Shown: piece after piece, positions 46,116-56,017 of the stretch
How positions within the stretch are numbered: position 1 is the first letter of the stretch
How the letters are laid out: every line of letters begins with the position of its first letter
Assembly (NCBI GenBank): GCA_000729835.1
Contig: JFHB01000040.1
Location: 62,001 to 126,000 of the forward strand
Direction of reading: 5' to 3'
Origin: Atkinsonella hypoxylon
Taxonomy: Eukaryota > Ascomycota > Sordariomycetes > Hypocreales > Clavicipitaceae
Length of the DNA: 64,000 nt
Made by a program: the position numbers and the translations under genes
The notes under the pieces: model-generated
What the model saw: the letters and a program-made list of their open reading frames with translations, nothing else
Databases searched by the model: none
What the model was told of the DNA's origin: nothing

Positions 46116-48269
46116 ATGGCTGTCAAGAACGCTCAAGCCAATGGTGGCAACGAAGCGGTTGCGCCGCAGCAGCAGCAACAACAACCACAACCACTTCACC
46201 ACCACACACCCATTGCAGGCATGGACTATAATCCTGATCCTGCCTTGGATCCTGCGAACCAGCACACGCATCCTCACAGACACCACTCGGCACGCGTTGA
46301 CGCTGCTGGCCACGACGATGCCGTTTACACCACCGCTGCAACGACAGACCCTGCTCTGGTTCCCGCCCTAGATCACTTGCAACCTTACCAACACCATCAC
46401 CATCATGATAGTGTCGAAAAGAGTCCGCCGCTGCATACCCCGCTCGACTACAGCGACCATGAGAAGGTTGATGCCGGGGTCGTTAGCACTGCGCGAGGCT
46501 CCGGATCTACCCATGACGACGATATCAACTCATTTTGGAACCGATTCAAGCGTCTGTATAGACGCTTCCTTCCGGTCTTCCACCTAGCATATTTTCTCTT
46601 CTTCACTGGCTGGTGGATTGCCTCTCTCGTTCTCCATCGCAATGACAAGAACTGGGTTATTCCCTTCCTGCTGTGGCTATCTATTTCTCTCCGTCTCATG
46701 TTCTTCTACGTTCCTTCTCGCTACCTCTCGAGCGTAATCCGATGGGTCTGGGGGCACTCGGCTTTGGTTATTTACAATGCCATCCCTCAAAAATTCCATA
46801 CCATTTTGGGCGCAGCCGGTACTCTGGCTGTCATTCTGGTGGGCAGCTTTGTTCCGGAAGAGGTTGGAGAAAACAATCGAGCCAATCGAGCTATCAGTCT
46901 TGTTGGCATACTCATCACCATTGCTCTGTTCTGGCTCACAAGCAAACATCGTAATCGGATTAATTGGCGCACCGTCATCGTTGGTATGCTGTCCCAGTAC
47001 ATTATCGGCCTTTTCGTGCTGCGGACGGGTGCTGGGTATGACATCTTCAAATTCGTTGCCGATCGGGCGGGCGATTTTCTAGGATTCGCTCGCCAGGGCG
47101 TTGCTTTCTTGACCAATGACGCAACCTCTCAGCTCACATGGTTCTTCTTTGCAGTCATTCCTGCCATCATTTTCTTCATCTCCATGGTGCAGGTTCTTTA
47201 CTACATCGGATTCATTCAATGGTTCGTCAAGAAGATAGCGACCTTTGTTTTCTGGGGCTTGGGTGTGTCTGGGGCCGAGGCCGTTGTCGCTGCTGCGACT
47301 CCCTTCATCGGACAAGGCGAATCTGCCATGCTGGTCCGTCCCTTCGTCCCTCATATGACCAAGGCGGAAATCCATCAGATCATGACGTGCGGTTTTGCCA
47401 CCATTTCTGGTTCTGTGCTCGTAGGCTACATTCAGCTAGGCTTGAATGCCGAAGCGTTGGTGTCCTCTTGCATCATGTCCATTCCTGCTTCGTTGGCCAT
47501 TTCCAAGCTGCGTTATCCCGAGACTGAAGAGACCCTCACGGCTGGCCGCGTCGCCATCCCTGATGACGATGAGCATGAGGCTGAAAACGCCCTGCACGCT
47601 TTCGCCAATGGTGCTTGGCTCGGTGTCAAGATTAGTGGAACCATTCTTGCTAATCTGCTCTGTATCATTGCCGCAGTTGGTTTAATCAATGCTCTGCTCA
47701 CCTGGTGGGGCCGTTATCTGAACATCAACGATCCGATTTTGACTCTACAGACCATTCTAGGATACTGCTTCTGGCCTGTGGCATTCTTCTTGGGTGTGCC
47801 CCGGGACCGTCATTATAAGGATGTTCTCCTCGTGAGCAGATTAATCGCCCAGAAAGTAATCACAGTAAGTCCAATAGTTGTTTTAAGGTTGACAACGGTG
47901 ACGTGCATGTTGGCATTAGTGGTGGAAAGCGCATACAACACCAATTTGCGCCTTGCATTAGTGCTAACATGATGGTGGCAGAACGAATACATGGCCTACG
48001 TGGATCTTACCAAAGAAGAGGCCTATCGAAATCTCGCACCTCGATCTCGTCTTATTGCTACCTATGCTTTGTGCGGTTTTGGTAACATCGGTTCCCTTGG
48101 TGTCCAGGTTGGTATTCTTGGTCAGCTTGCACCATCTCGTGTTGGCGATGTTACCAAGCTGGCCTTCTCTGCTCTTATTTCCGGTGTAACTTCCACGTTG
48201 ACATCAGCCGCTGTTGCTGGCTTGGTCATCACCAACCAAGTTCAGGACTTCAGTGCTAAGTCATCATAA
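46116..48269 (+). CDS. Concentrative nucleoside transporter (CNT/NupC family)
   Basis: Ion-coupled importer of nucleosides across the plasma membrane. The model is join(46116..47864, 47982..48269), 678 residues. I chose the ATG at 46116 (MAVKNAQANGG) because the same frame upstream has no protein-like character. The intron (GTAAGT donor, GTGCTAACAT branch, GGCAG acceptor) joins KVIT to NEYMAYVDL, the expected CNT continuation. The hydrophilic N-terminus of about 165 residues is unusual. It has a Gln run, His-rich clusters and many Asp/Pro-His pairs. The transmembrane part follows, with the CNT signature region SGAEAVVAAATPFIGQGES, then MTCGFATISGSVL. The C-terminal exon carries ALCGFGNIGSLGVQVGILG and ends after the last helix. 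Whether purines or pyrimidines are preferred is not evident. Confidence 0.93.
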
Positions 48270-49995
48270 GAGAGTCCAATAGCTGAAAAGGAACTAGAGT
48301 CACCTCGAGATGTTGAGGGGAAGTGCGAGCAAGGAACAACCCTAAATAAATCTCCAAGGGAAAAAAAAAAAGGAACTCTAGAGAAGCAAATCTTGTTTCT
48401 GTATGAGATGTGCCCTAAACCTCTATGGCTGCTTTATGTGTGCCCTGACCATATTGCTGAGATACACCACTATCTTTGGCTGTTCCACCGGGTCTGTGTA
48501 CGGTCATATTTTTACCTCGATTTCAGTTGGAAGAAGATACAAAATCATAGCACAATGTGCTTTTGGAAAGACATCGTGCGGTGTCTGAGTACTCTGTATC
48601 ATTGCGATACTGTATGGTCCGTTTGCTGCTGATTGTTGCTGCGAAGCTTCACGTGTATGCGGTGGTTGGTAATGGCTATAACTTGGGTTGTGCGAGCTAG
48701 TCCTCTCGCGACGTAGATGATGTTTCGACTGTACCTAGCTATCCAGGACGTAGCCATGGTCCCTACCTTCTCCTTCTCCTCCCTCCCTCCACGTACATAT
48801 ACGTACACAACCAGCAACCCCGCAAACAGCTCAACCCACACAACATCAGCACAACATCAGCACAACATCAGCACAACATCAGCACAACATCAGCACAACA
48901 TTAACTGTGACAACCGCGAAGCATTAGCAATCTAGTATTAACTACTAGGAGGAATCTCTTCTATGCATTCGAATCAAACTCTGACATCAACTACGATGAT
49001 GGCTACCACATCTGCCCTTGGAATTCCTTCCCAGTTCCATCTGCGATCTAGTAAGGACTGGTAAAGGTGGATTTCAATTATTGAAAAGTACGCAACACAC
49101 GATGGTATTTGGGAATACATCAATCCAAATGCCAAAGACAAGCCTACCCTAGAAGGACCTGTTCAGCCAACTTATATATACTACTATTATTAATGCATGA
49201 GCTACTTCTATCATGGATTCTTGCATTCCGAGTCGGCGAATTGGCTATGTCATCTTCGTAACTCTGCTTCCGAGGGCAAGGCCAGCGCATACTCATTTCA
49301 AACGTATGGTATCATGGATGAGTTTATTATCAGCAACTTCGACCGATACCAATGGCTGGGTGGGTGTAACGAGGTAACTACATCGATTACGGAGTAGGTG
49401 GCACGAGGGTTATTAATAGCTCCAAGAGACAAGAGGATCCATGACGCGGGCCGTAATGCCTGGCTGTGTCTCCATAGAAATATTAATTAATTATATTATT
49501 GTCCGGTAGATGACTTACCCCTGAAACTAACGTCAAAGCATGCATGTGACGGCGAAAGCAAACCAGGGTGCACGTTGTTGCACAATCAAAAGACTTGGTC
49601 TCTGCAGTAATTTGTAGCAGGATATCAAGACTTGTGTCCTTGGCAATTGCAATCGAACAAGACCACGCGAAAAGAAGAACAAGCGGACATGAAAGCAAAA
49701 GTCCGAACCGGGCCAATTGAGCACGCTTGCGAGTGCCCAGGCCAATCGACGAGCCGCAAGCCGCCGCAAGCAGCCGCAAACAGCCGCAAACAGCCGCGTT
49801 CCACCCCACTTTTCCTGCCGCTTCTTACGAGCTTGTCGTCTGTCTTCGGACATGGTTGCATTCGCATTCATTCTTCCGTCTCCGTCTTCTCTCGCTAGTA
49901 TTCCGTGAATATATCCCGGGCGTAACCGTGACAGCTTTTATGAAACTCTCATCCCAGCTCTTTCCTATGTCACAGCAGCCGTCGCCCCCGCCAAT
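48270..49995. other. Intergenic region, no supported gene
   Basis: 1.7 kb between the nucleoside transporter and the mannosidase. It begins with an A run at 48361-48371 in the transporter 3' region and holds an 11-bp tandem repeat at 48839-48901. Near 49740-49800 is a degenerate GCCGCAA-type repeat. Small open frames are unrecognised. Confidence 0.6.
48839..48901. repeat. 11-bp tandem repeat CACAACATCAG
   Basis: Five perfect 11-nt units followed by an eight-base partial copy. Because 11 is not a multiple of three, the array is not a plausible coding repeat. Non-coding minisatellite. Confidence 0.92.
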
Positions 49996-51792
49996 ATGAT
50001 AACTCTCGGCCGCCGGCGGATCCTATCCGTCTTCCTATCCCTATTCGTCGTGCTGACCATCTGGCGAGCGTGGGAGCTCACATCCACCAGCAGCGGCAAA
50101 GCTCCCGTGAGGCCCATGGCGGGAAGACCAAAGTACGAGCCCGAGAAGGATTACTTCTGGAGGACCATTGAGCACAATTTCCCCGTTACAGCGTTCCGGC
50201 CCTTGCCCACCGCTGCTGCAGACGCGTTGCCGCCGGTGCAAGCCAGCTTTGCAGCCGAGACGGCCGCGGAGAAGAAGGTGCGATTGTCCCGCCAGCAGGA
50301 CATCAAGGACTCGTGCATCAAGTCTTGGAACGCCTACAAGAAGCATGCATGGCTTCACGATGAGCTTGCTCCTGTCTCGGGAGGCTCCAGGGATACATTC
50401 GGCGGCTGGGGAGCCACCTTGATCGACTCGCTGGACACGCTCTGGATCATGGGTCTCAAGGACGAGTTTGACGAGGCAGTATACGCTGTCGCCGAGAATG
50501 CTGTGTTCCTCTTCACCAGGGACAAGGAAATCAACGTTTTCGAAACCGCGATCCGCTTCCTGGGTGGCTTGCTGTCTGCGTACGACTTGAGCGGCGATGA
50601 GAGACTGTTGACCAAGGCGCATAACGTCGGAGACATGCTGTACAAAGCCTTCGATACACCTAATCACTTGCCCATCACGCGCTGGAACTTGCACGAAGCC
50701 GCCCGCGGCCAGAAGCAGCAGGCCGCGAGCACGACCCTTCTCGCCGAGATAGGCTCCCTCACAATGGAGTTCACACGCCTCAGTCTGGTCACCAGCGACC
50801 CCAAGTACTACGACGCTGTCCAGCACATCAGCGAGCTGTTGGCCGGATCGCAGCACAAGAGCAAGCTGCAAGGCATGTGGCCAGTGGTAGTGGATCCCGT
50901 CAAAGAATACTTCGACGCAGGAGCAACATATACCCTGGGAGGCATGGCAGACAGTACATACGAATACTTCCCCAAGATGATGGCGCTGCTGGGCCAACGG
51001 ACGGGAATCTACCATGACCTGTACACCAAGAGCATGGACGCAGCAAGCGAGGCGCTCTTCTTCCGACCCATGACTCCCGACCAGGCCGATATCCTCTTCC
51101 CAGGCTTCGTCGAGGTTGACCCCAACGACGTATCTAGGAAGAAGAATCTCAAGCCCGCCAGCGGCCACCTCGCCTGTTTCGCAGGCGGCATGCTCGCCCT
51201 TGGCGGACAGCTGATCCAGAGCAAGCAGCACCTCTCGTACGGCGAAAAGCTCACACAGGGCTGCGTCTGGGCCTACAAATCCTTCCCCCGCGGCGTGATG
51301 CCCGAGACGTTCTACCTCACGCCGTGTCCCAACAAGGAGGAGCCCTGCCCCTGGGACCCCGAAAGATGGCACCAAGAAGTCAGCAAGGCACACTCCGCAC
51401 CGTCCGCCAAGCAAGGCCCCTCCATCATCGAAAAGGAGAACCTCCCGCCCTCGTTTTCCTCCATCGGCGACAGCCGGTACATCCTCCGTCCGGAAGCAAT
51501 CGAGAGCGTCTTCATCATGTACCGCGTCACGGGAGACAAGAAGTGGCAGGAGATTGCGTGGGAAATGTGGAAAGCGATCGACACCATGACCTCGACGAAG
51601 CTTGCGTATAGTGCCGTCTCCCACGTCAATCCGCCGGCTGGCCAGAAGCCGCTGCAGACGGACTCGATGGAGAGCTTCTGGCTGAGCGAGACGCTCAAGT
51701 ACTTTTATTTGATCTTTGCGGAGCCCGAGCTGATTAGTTTGGACGAGTGGGTGTTTAATACGGAGGCACATCCCTTCAGGAGGTTGGTGTAG
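49996..51792 (+). CDS. Class I alpha-1,2-mannosidase, GH47
   Basis: ER/Golgi enzyme that removes alpha-1,2-linked mannose from N-glycans. A single exon gives 598 residues. It is a type II membrane protein with a short cytosolic start (MITLGRRR), one hydrophobic anchor (about 9-26) and a Ser/Thr stem, followed by the (alpha/alpha)7 catalytic domain. Family motifs are GGWGATLIDSLDTLWIMGL; VFETAIRFLGGLLSAYDLSGD, with E183 in the position of a catalytic acid; LGGMADSTYEYFPK (D319); LRPEAIES (497-504); and the C-terminal FNTEAHPF, whose Thr589 should coordinate the active-site calcium. The Cys pair in HLACFAGG/GCVW fits the conserved disulfide. All key motifs are intact. It is convergent with the DUF2985 gene. 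A long open frame on the opposite strand is a shadow of the codon bias. Confidence 0.95.
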   Translation: MITLGRRRILSVFLSLFVVLTIWRAWELTSTSSGKAPVRPMAGRPKYEPEKDYFWRTIEHNFPVTAFRPLPTAAADALPPVQASFAAETAAEKKVRLSRQQDIKDSCIKSWNAYKKHAWLHDELAPVSGGSRDTFGGWGATLIDSLDTLWIMGLKDEFDEAVYAVAENAVFLFTRDKEINVFETAIRFLGGLLSAYDLSGDERLLTKAHNVGDMLYKAFDTPNHLPITRWNLHEAARGQKQQAASTTLLAEIGSLTMEFTRLSLVTSDPKYYDAVQHISELLAGSQHKSKLQGMWPVVVDPVKEYFDAGATYTLGGMADSTYEYFPKMMALLGQRTGIYHDLYTKSMDAASEALFFRPMTPDQADILFPGFVEVDPNDVSRKKNLKPASGHLACFAGGMLALGGQLIQSKQHLSYGEKLTQGCVWAYKSFPRGVMPETFYLTPCPNKEEPCPWDPERWHQEVSKAHSAPSAKQGPSIIEKENLPPSFSSIGDSRYILRPEAIESVFIMYRVTGDKKWQEIAWEMWKAIDTMTSTKLAYSAVSHVNPPAGQKPLQTDSMESFWLSETLKYFYLIFAEPELISLDEWVFNTEAHPFRRLV

Positions 51793-51856
51793 CGGCATTG
51801 GACCCCGGTAGCTGGTCTACCGTGTATATCATGTATGAATATAATGAAATGTCCGG

Positions 51857-51890
<34 letters not shown>

Positions 51891-52175
51891 CCTAGTTTTC
51901 TTCTTTACTGTCTTTACATTGTGCGGTCAGACAGCTGTAAGAGGTACGGCGGTTGAAAGACTTATGCTTTTCTAACGATTGACGGCGGCGATGGTTGCTC
52001 ATCCTACCGTCCGTGTCTGCCCTGCGTTGAATTTTGCGATCCACAAGGCAAATCAGGACAAGACGGGCATGAGAAAACAGTAAATGTTCATTCAAAGGTA
52101 TATCTAGCGCACGCTCATCGAGAGAAGAAGAATAATAAGAAGAACAGACAACAAAAGACCAAAGAACCCCCGTAC
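51793..52175. other. Convergent 3' intergenic region with a 28-nt A run
   Basis: Short spacer between the 3' ends of the mannosidase (+) and the DUF2985 gene (-). It contains 28 consecutive A at 51861-51888, about 70 nt after the mannosidase stop. The rest has no recognisable feature. Confidence 0.7.
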
Positions 52176-54435
52176 CTAATTAGTATGACTGCTCTGTCCC
52201 GTCAGCATCATCGCCTCGGTATCCGACTCCAGCCCCTTATTCCGCTTCTTGGCAACCTTCTTCATGGCGTCCCCCGTAAGAGCCTGCCTGTTCAACAGGT
52301 CGACCACGTCCTTCTTGCGCGTCTTCCTATCGCCAAACATGATGACCAGGCCGGCGGTCAAGTTGCACGTGATGCTTACGCAGAGGATGGAGGTGGTGAT
52401 GGCGAAGTGGCGGTGGTGGTAGTCGATGCCCCATGTTGTGGCGCCGAGGGAGATTTGCAAGCACGAGTGGCAGTCGAGCAGGACGATGATGGCGATGAGG
52501 TGACCGAGCGGGAAGGCGTGGTGGGTGAATGTCTCGTGGGGCTTGTAGAAGGAGTGCGACTTGGCGAGCTTCTTTTGGTGGTGGGCTAGGGATTGGCGCT
52601 GCTTGGGAGTCAGGTAGTCTTCTTCGAGGGAGCAGGCACTCGTGGTGGACCGAGCGTCTTCTTCGAGGTCAACAGGCATGTGTTCGTCGTCGTCGTCGTC
52701 TCGATTGTGTCGACCCAGACGATGACCCTCATCACCGGCGTGGCCGACGGTTATGGATGGGACAGGGGCTGTGTTGACAGGCCGGCTCTTGGTTGTCTTG
52801 GATTTGTCTGCCTTCTCTACTGCGGGCCGATGTGGGTTTTGGATATTGTCTCTTGATTCGGACTGTGAGAGTGCGGCCTTGGCGGCCTTCTTCTTGGCCT
52901 TGGCGATGATTCTGGCGTATCGGGCGATAAAGATCATGTGGTAGGTGTCGATGGCCCGAAATGGAGCTAATCCGTCGCCCATGATGGCGAACAGCGCCAC
53001 GAGCACGCTGTCAATGATGTGAATGGCATATACTTGCTGGTCGCCGACGTAAATCCAGCCAATGAGGAACAATACCCATGCCAGACCAAATAGCGTGATG
53101 AGCGTGGCGTAGAGCGTCACGAAGAAGCCGAGCGGTCGTCGGACGTACTGGCCAAATCCCTTCATTTGTCGCTTGAACTTGGATCGTCGAGAGTGTAGCA
53201 TGTGCCGAACGTGATCGTCCAGCTCCCATTTCTCAGCCGCGGACCAACCCTCCAGTGTTTCGCCATGCGGGAGAGCGGCATAGTGTGAGTTGGACAGTCT
53301 TGATGTAATGGTGTTGGATCGCCGGACGCGCTGGGTATCTGCTATATCTTGCTCCTCGGGCAACGGTCTGTCCCCTTGCTGCACTTCTTCCTGGATAGTG
53401 GGTTCCTCGGGCGGCGGAGCTGTCTCTCTAAGAGGGACAGGTCGGGGCACGACCGGATCAGGCTGTGATAAGACGTATGTCGGTCTCCGGTTGACCCAAT
53501 TTCCTAGATCAGGAACAAAGAGCGAGTTTTGCACGTTTGTAAGAGTGGAGAGTGTCTGAACCTCGGGATCTAGATTACTGTTAGTTAGTCTAAAAAAAAA
53601 AGGGAAGCGTGAAAGCCGGATGAATATCAATGACCCCCCAAAAAAAAAAAAAAAAAAAAACCATACCGATAATGTCTAGCCAGTCCACCAATTCCTCGTT
53701 GTACTCGTCGGTGTACCTCGCTTCGGTTGTTTCCCTACCCGTCTGAGGTTTTGCAGCACCAGACAGCCTTTTCAAGCTTGGTCGAAAGAGTCTGTCTACG
53801 AAGCTCCGCCTTTGCCTTCTGTCATCGCCATCTTCTTCGTTGAGCTCGCTTGCACTATGGCTCCTGTCAAGCGTGGCCCCCATTGACGTAGAAGCCGTTG
53901 ATGGGCCTCCAAGGCTCAGCTCAACCATGGTCGGCCGAGCTCCTTCTTCAGTAAGTCGCGGCAGAGCACCCTGCGACTGGACGCGCCACGAGTTTCTAGC
54001 TCTGCTAACGCTGTCACCCGCAGGACCAGGCTGCGAAAGCCGCCACCCTTGACAAGATTCATGTATGTTCTGGGATTGCGACTCCGTATGTGGAGATGCA
54101 GCAGCGGCATCCTGTGGTTGTTGTCCACCCGTCATGCCAAACGAGGCTCGCCGAATGCGAATACTTGGCCTCCGCGGTCGATCTGAATTGGCGCCATCAT
54201 CTGAGGCGGCCAGACTCCCTGGCCGACTCAAGGAAAAAGCCGATAGTCGTCGTGACCGACGGGAAGGTGCGCCGCTCAGGGTTTCAAGATATTCGCCGGC
54301 CGAGGCATCTGATTCTGCTGCAGTCGCAGGGTCATGCTGATAAAGTGAGGTTGGTGTCATGGCGGCAGAGGCGGCGGATGCTAGGAGCTGCGAGTCGGAG
54401 CGTGGCCGGCGGCGGGACGACGACGACGAATCCAT
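52176..54435 (-). CDS. Fungal integral membrane protein, DUF2985 family
   Basis: The function of this family is unknown. The model has two exons, 54435-53667 and 53569-52176, 720 residues. The 97-nt intron (GTATGG donor, 21-nt T run, CTAACTAAC, TAG acceptor) joins LDII to DPEVQTLSTL in phase. The first 250 residues are hydrophilic, Ser/Arg-rich and probably disordered, starting with a run of Ser and Arg. A Pro-rich segment leads to two close hydrophobic segments near 405-460, followed by the family-like GDGLAPFRAIDTYHMIFIARY. A Lys-rich and acidic loop separates these from two further hydrophobic segments near 610-665 (LIAIIVLLDCHSCLQISLGA and the next helix). The tail carries GDRKTRKKDVVDLLNRQ. 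It is probably a phospho-regulated membrane protein; its location is not evident. Confidence 0.85.
53640..53660. repeat. 21-nt A/T homopolymer inside the DUF2985 intron
   Basis: Twenty-one A on the plus strand, read as a T run just after the donor site of the intron. A second T-rich stretch precedes the acceptor. Length variation here would not change the protein unless it affects splicing. Confidence 0.85.
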
Positions 54436-54790
54436 GGGGGATTGAAGCAGTCGCGCTTCTTGACAATGATAGTGACTGGCCCAATGTCAAGTGAGAAGCA
54501 AGGAATTGTACCTCAGCAAGCGATTAGAATGGTTGCAAGTCGAGGCCGATGGAGAGGGTTACGGAAACAAAAGGACTTGATGGTTTTTCATTTTTTTTTT
54601 AGTTCAACAAACACAGGCGGTACGACCATCTCTTTCTTTGATGCCCAGAAAGCTTAACAACATTCAGTACGGAATACGTGCCAAGCCACTTTCCCTCATT
54701 GGCTTAGCGGGGCCATCCCAAGTGACTTGCCAGTACCCTCCAAGGCTGCAGAAGCGCCTCGGACCTAGTGAAGCTGTGAGATGTCAATGT

Positions 54791-54827
54791 AGCTCTTTGT
54801 AGCTCTTTGTAGCGCTTTGTAGCTCTT
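54791..54827. repeat. 10-bp tandem repeat AGCTCTTTGT
   Basis: Nearly four copies, the third with C to G at position 4. Located about 0.36 kb upstream of the DUF2985 start codon. Confidence 0.85.
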
Positions 54828-54980
54828 ATTATCACTGCAACTTCTACTATTATAGCACACATCAGTATTGGTAATTAAAGGCATCTCTTTATATAGCGAT
54901 GTTTATTAGCCAATGAATGATCTTGTCCGTACTAAAGCATAGCTTTCTTGGCATCAAAGAGATGTATCTAATGGTTTCTG

Positions 54981-55049
54981 CGCACACCGCACACCGCACA
55001 CCGCACACCGCACGCCGCACGCCGCGAATGGGAATGGGAATGGGATGGG
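54981..55049. repeat. Adjacent CGCACAC and AATGGG tandem repeats
   Basis: Four CGCACAC units and two CGCACGC variants at 54981-55022, then CGC-G, then about three and a half AATGGG-type units to 55049. Two unrelated short repeats abut, which is unusual. Non-coding. Confidence 0.85.
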
Positions 55050-56017
55050 CATAATTATCTTCAATGTTGGCCTTTACTCCGTAATTCGTCTGGTCCTTGA
55101 TTGCTGTGGTTGTGGTGGAGCCCCGTGGGAGGGAGCGCATGTTAGCGCCACCAGCCAATTCCCCGCCAAGTCGCACAGTCCCACAGTCCAGTCGTGCCTG
55201 CCTGCCGCGGGTCCTGTTCGTCATGACCCCTTTTGTATGACCCTTGTATGACTGACCCTTGTTTGTCTGGCGGATGCACCGGCTTCACTTTCGCACACAC
55301 GCAATGTAAAGCGACCCAGAATCCCAGACTCTTCTTTCATTCGACCTAGAGTCTCCAACATGGAACCTGGCGGCACCGCCCCATACTTTCCATGCACATA
55401 TCCACCAATTGTCTGCAACGCTCGTCCGTTTGGACCACCACGTTCACCAAGCCGGCTGTTTCGGAGGCTCAAAGTCACACTCCATTTGATGTCCTATGAA
55501 GGAAGCTATTCATTTGTCGTCCGCCCCACCACGCCATGCCCGCTCCGCGCGAAGGACAAGTGCAAGGAAAGGATAGAATGCCGAGAACCAGAAATAGATC
55601 GTCATCACTGCGCTTTACATACACATAAGCTGCAAAGCTGCAATTCTTTGCCTCTCTCAACTTGCATTACGCGTAATGACGCTACGGAAATTCAGTCAGT
55701 CCATCCCAGCCGCTCCGTTTGTTGAAATGTCGTCACTGGACCCGGAGGACACAGTAGACTTCACCTGCGATCATAAAGTAAGAAAAGTCAAAACACACTG
55801 TCTCTCAAAGCCAGCCAAAGTATGGCATCCAAAATATAAAAAGCGGAAAAGAACCCAATGGCCAGCAGTCCACTACTCGCCGCTAGGTACTGTATTCAAA
55901 CCATACTCTAGGCTAGATGGAATCATGTAAGATGCAAAATGTTTCGCTTGCATGATATAAACAATAGATCAAGATTTATCCAACCAAAAGACAGCATGTA
56001 TGCCCAAGATATTGCCC

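Larger units (their letters stand above)
54436..56017. other. Intergenic region with short tandem repeats
   Basis: 1.6 kb between the start of the DUF2985 gene and the end of the sulfate permease gene, both on the minus strand. It contains a 10-bp AGCTCTTTGT repeat (54791-54827), a 7-bp CGCACAC repeat (54981-55025) and an AATGGG repeat (55027-55049). A 121-codon plus-strand frame at 55360-55725 matches no family I recognise and is not called. Confidence 0.6.

Noticed and set aside
50041..51798. 585-codon open frame on the minus strand
   Set aside because: It is antisense to the intact GH47 mannosidase and arises from GC-rich third positions. It has no family resemblance.
55360..55725. 121-codon plus-strand frame
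   Set aside because: It has some Pro/Arg-rich content, but no recognisable family, no intron evidence and no conserved neighbour relation.
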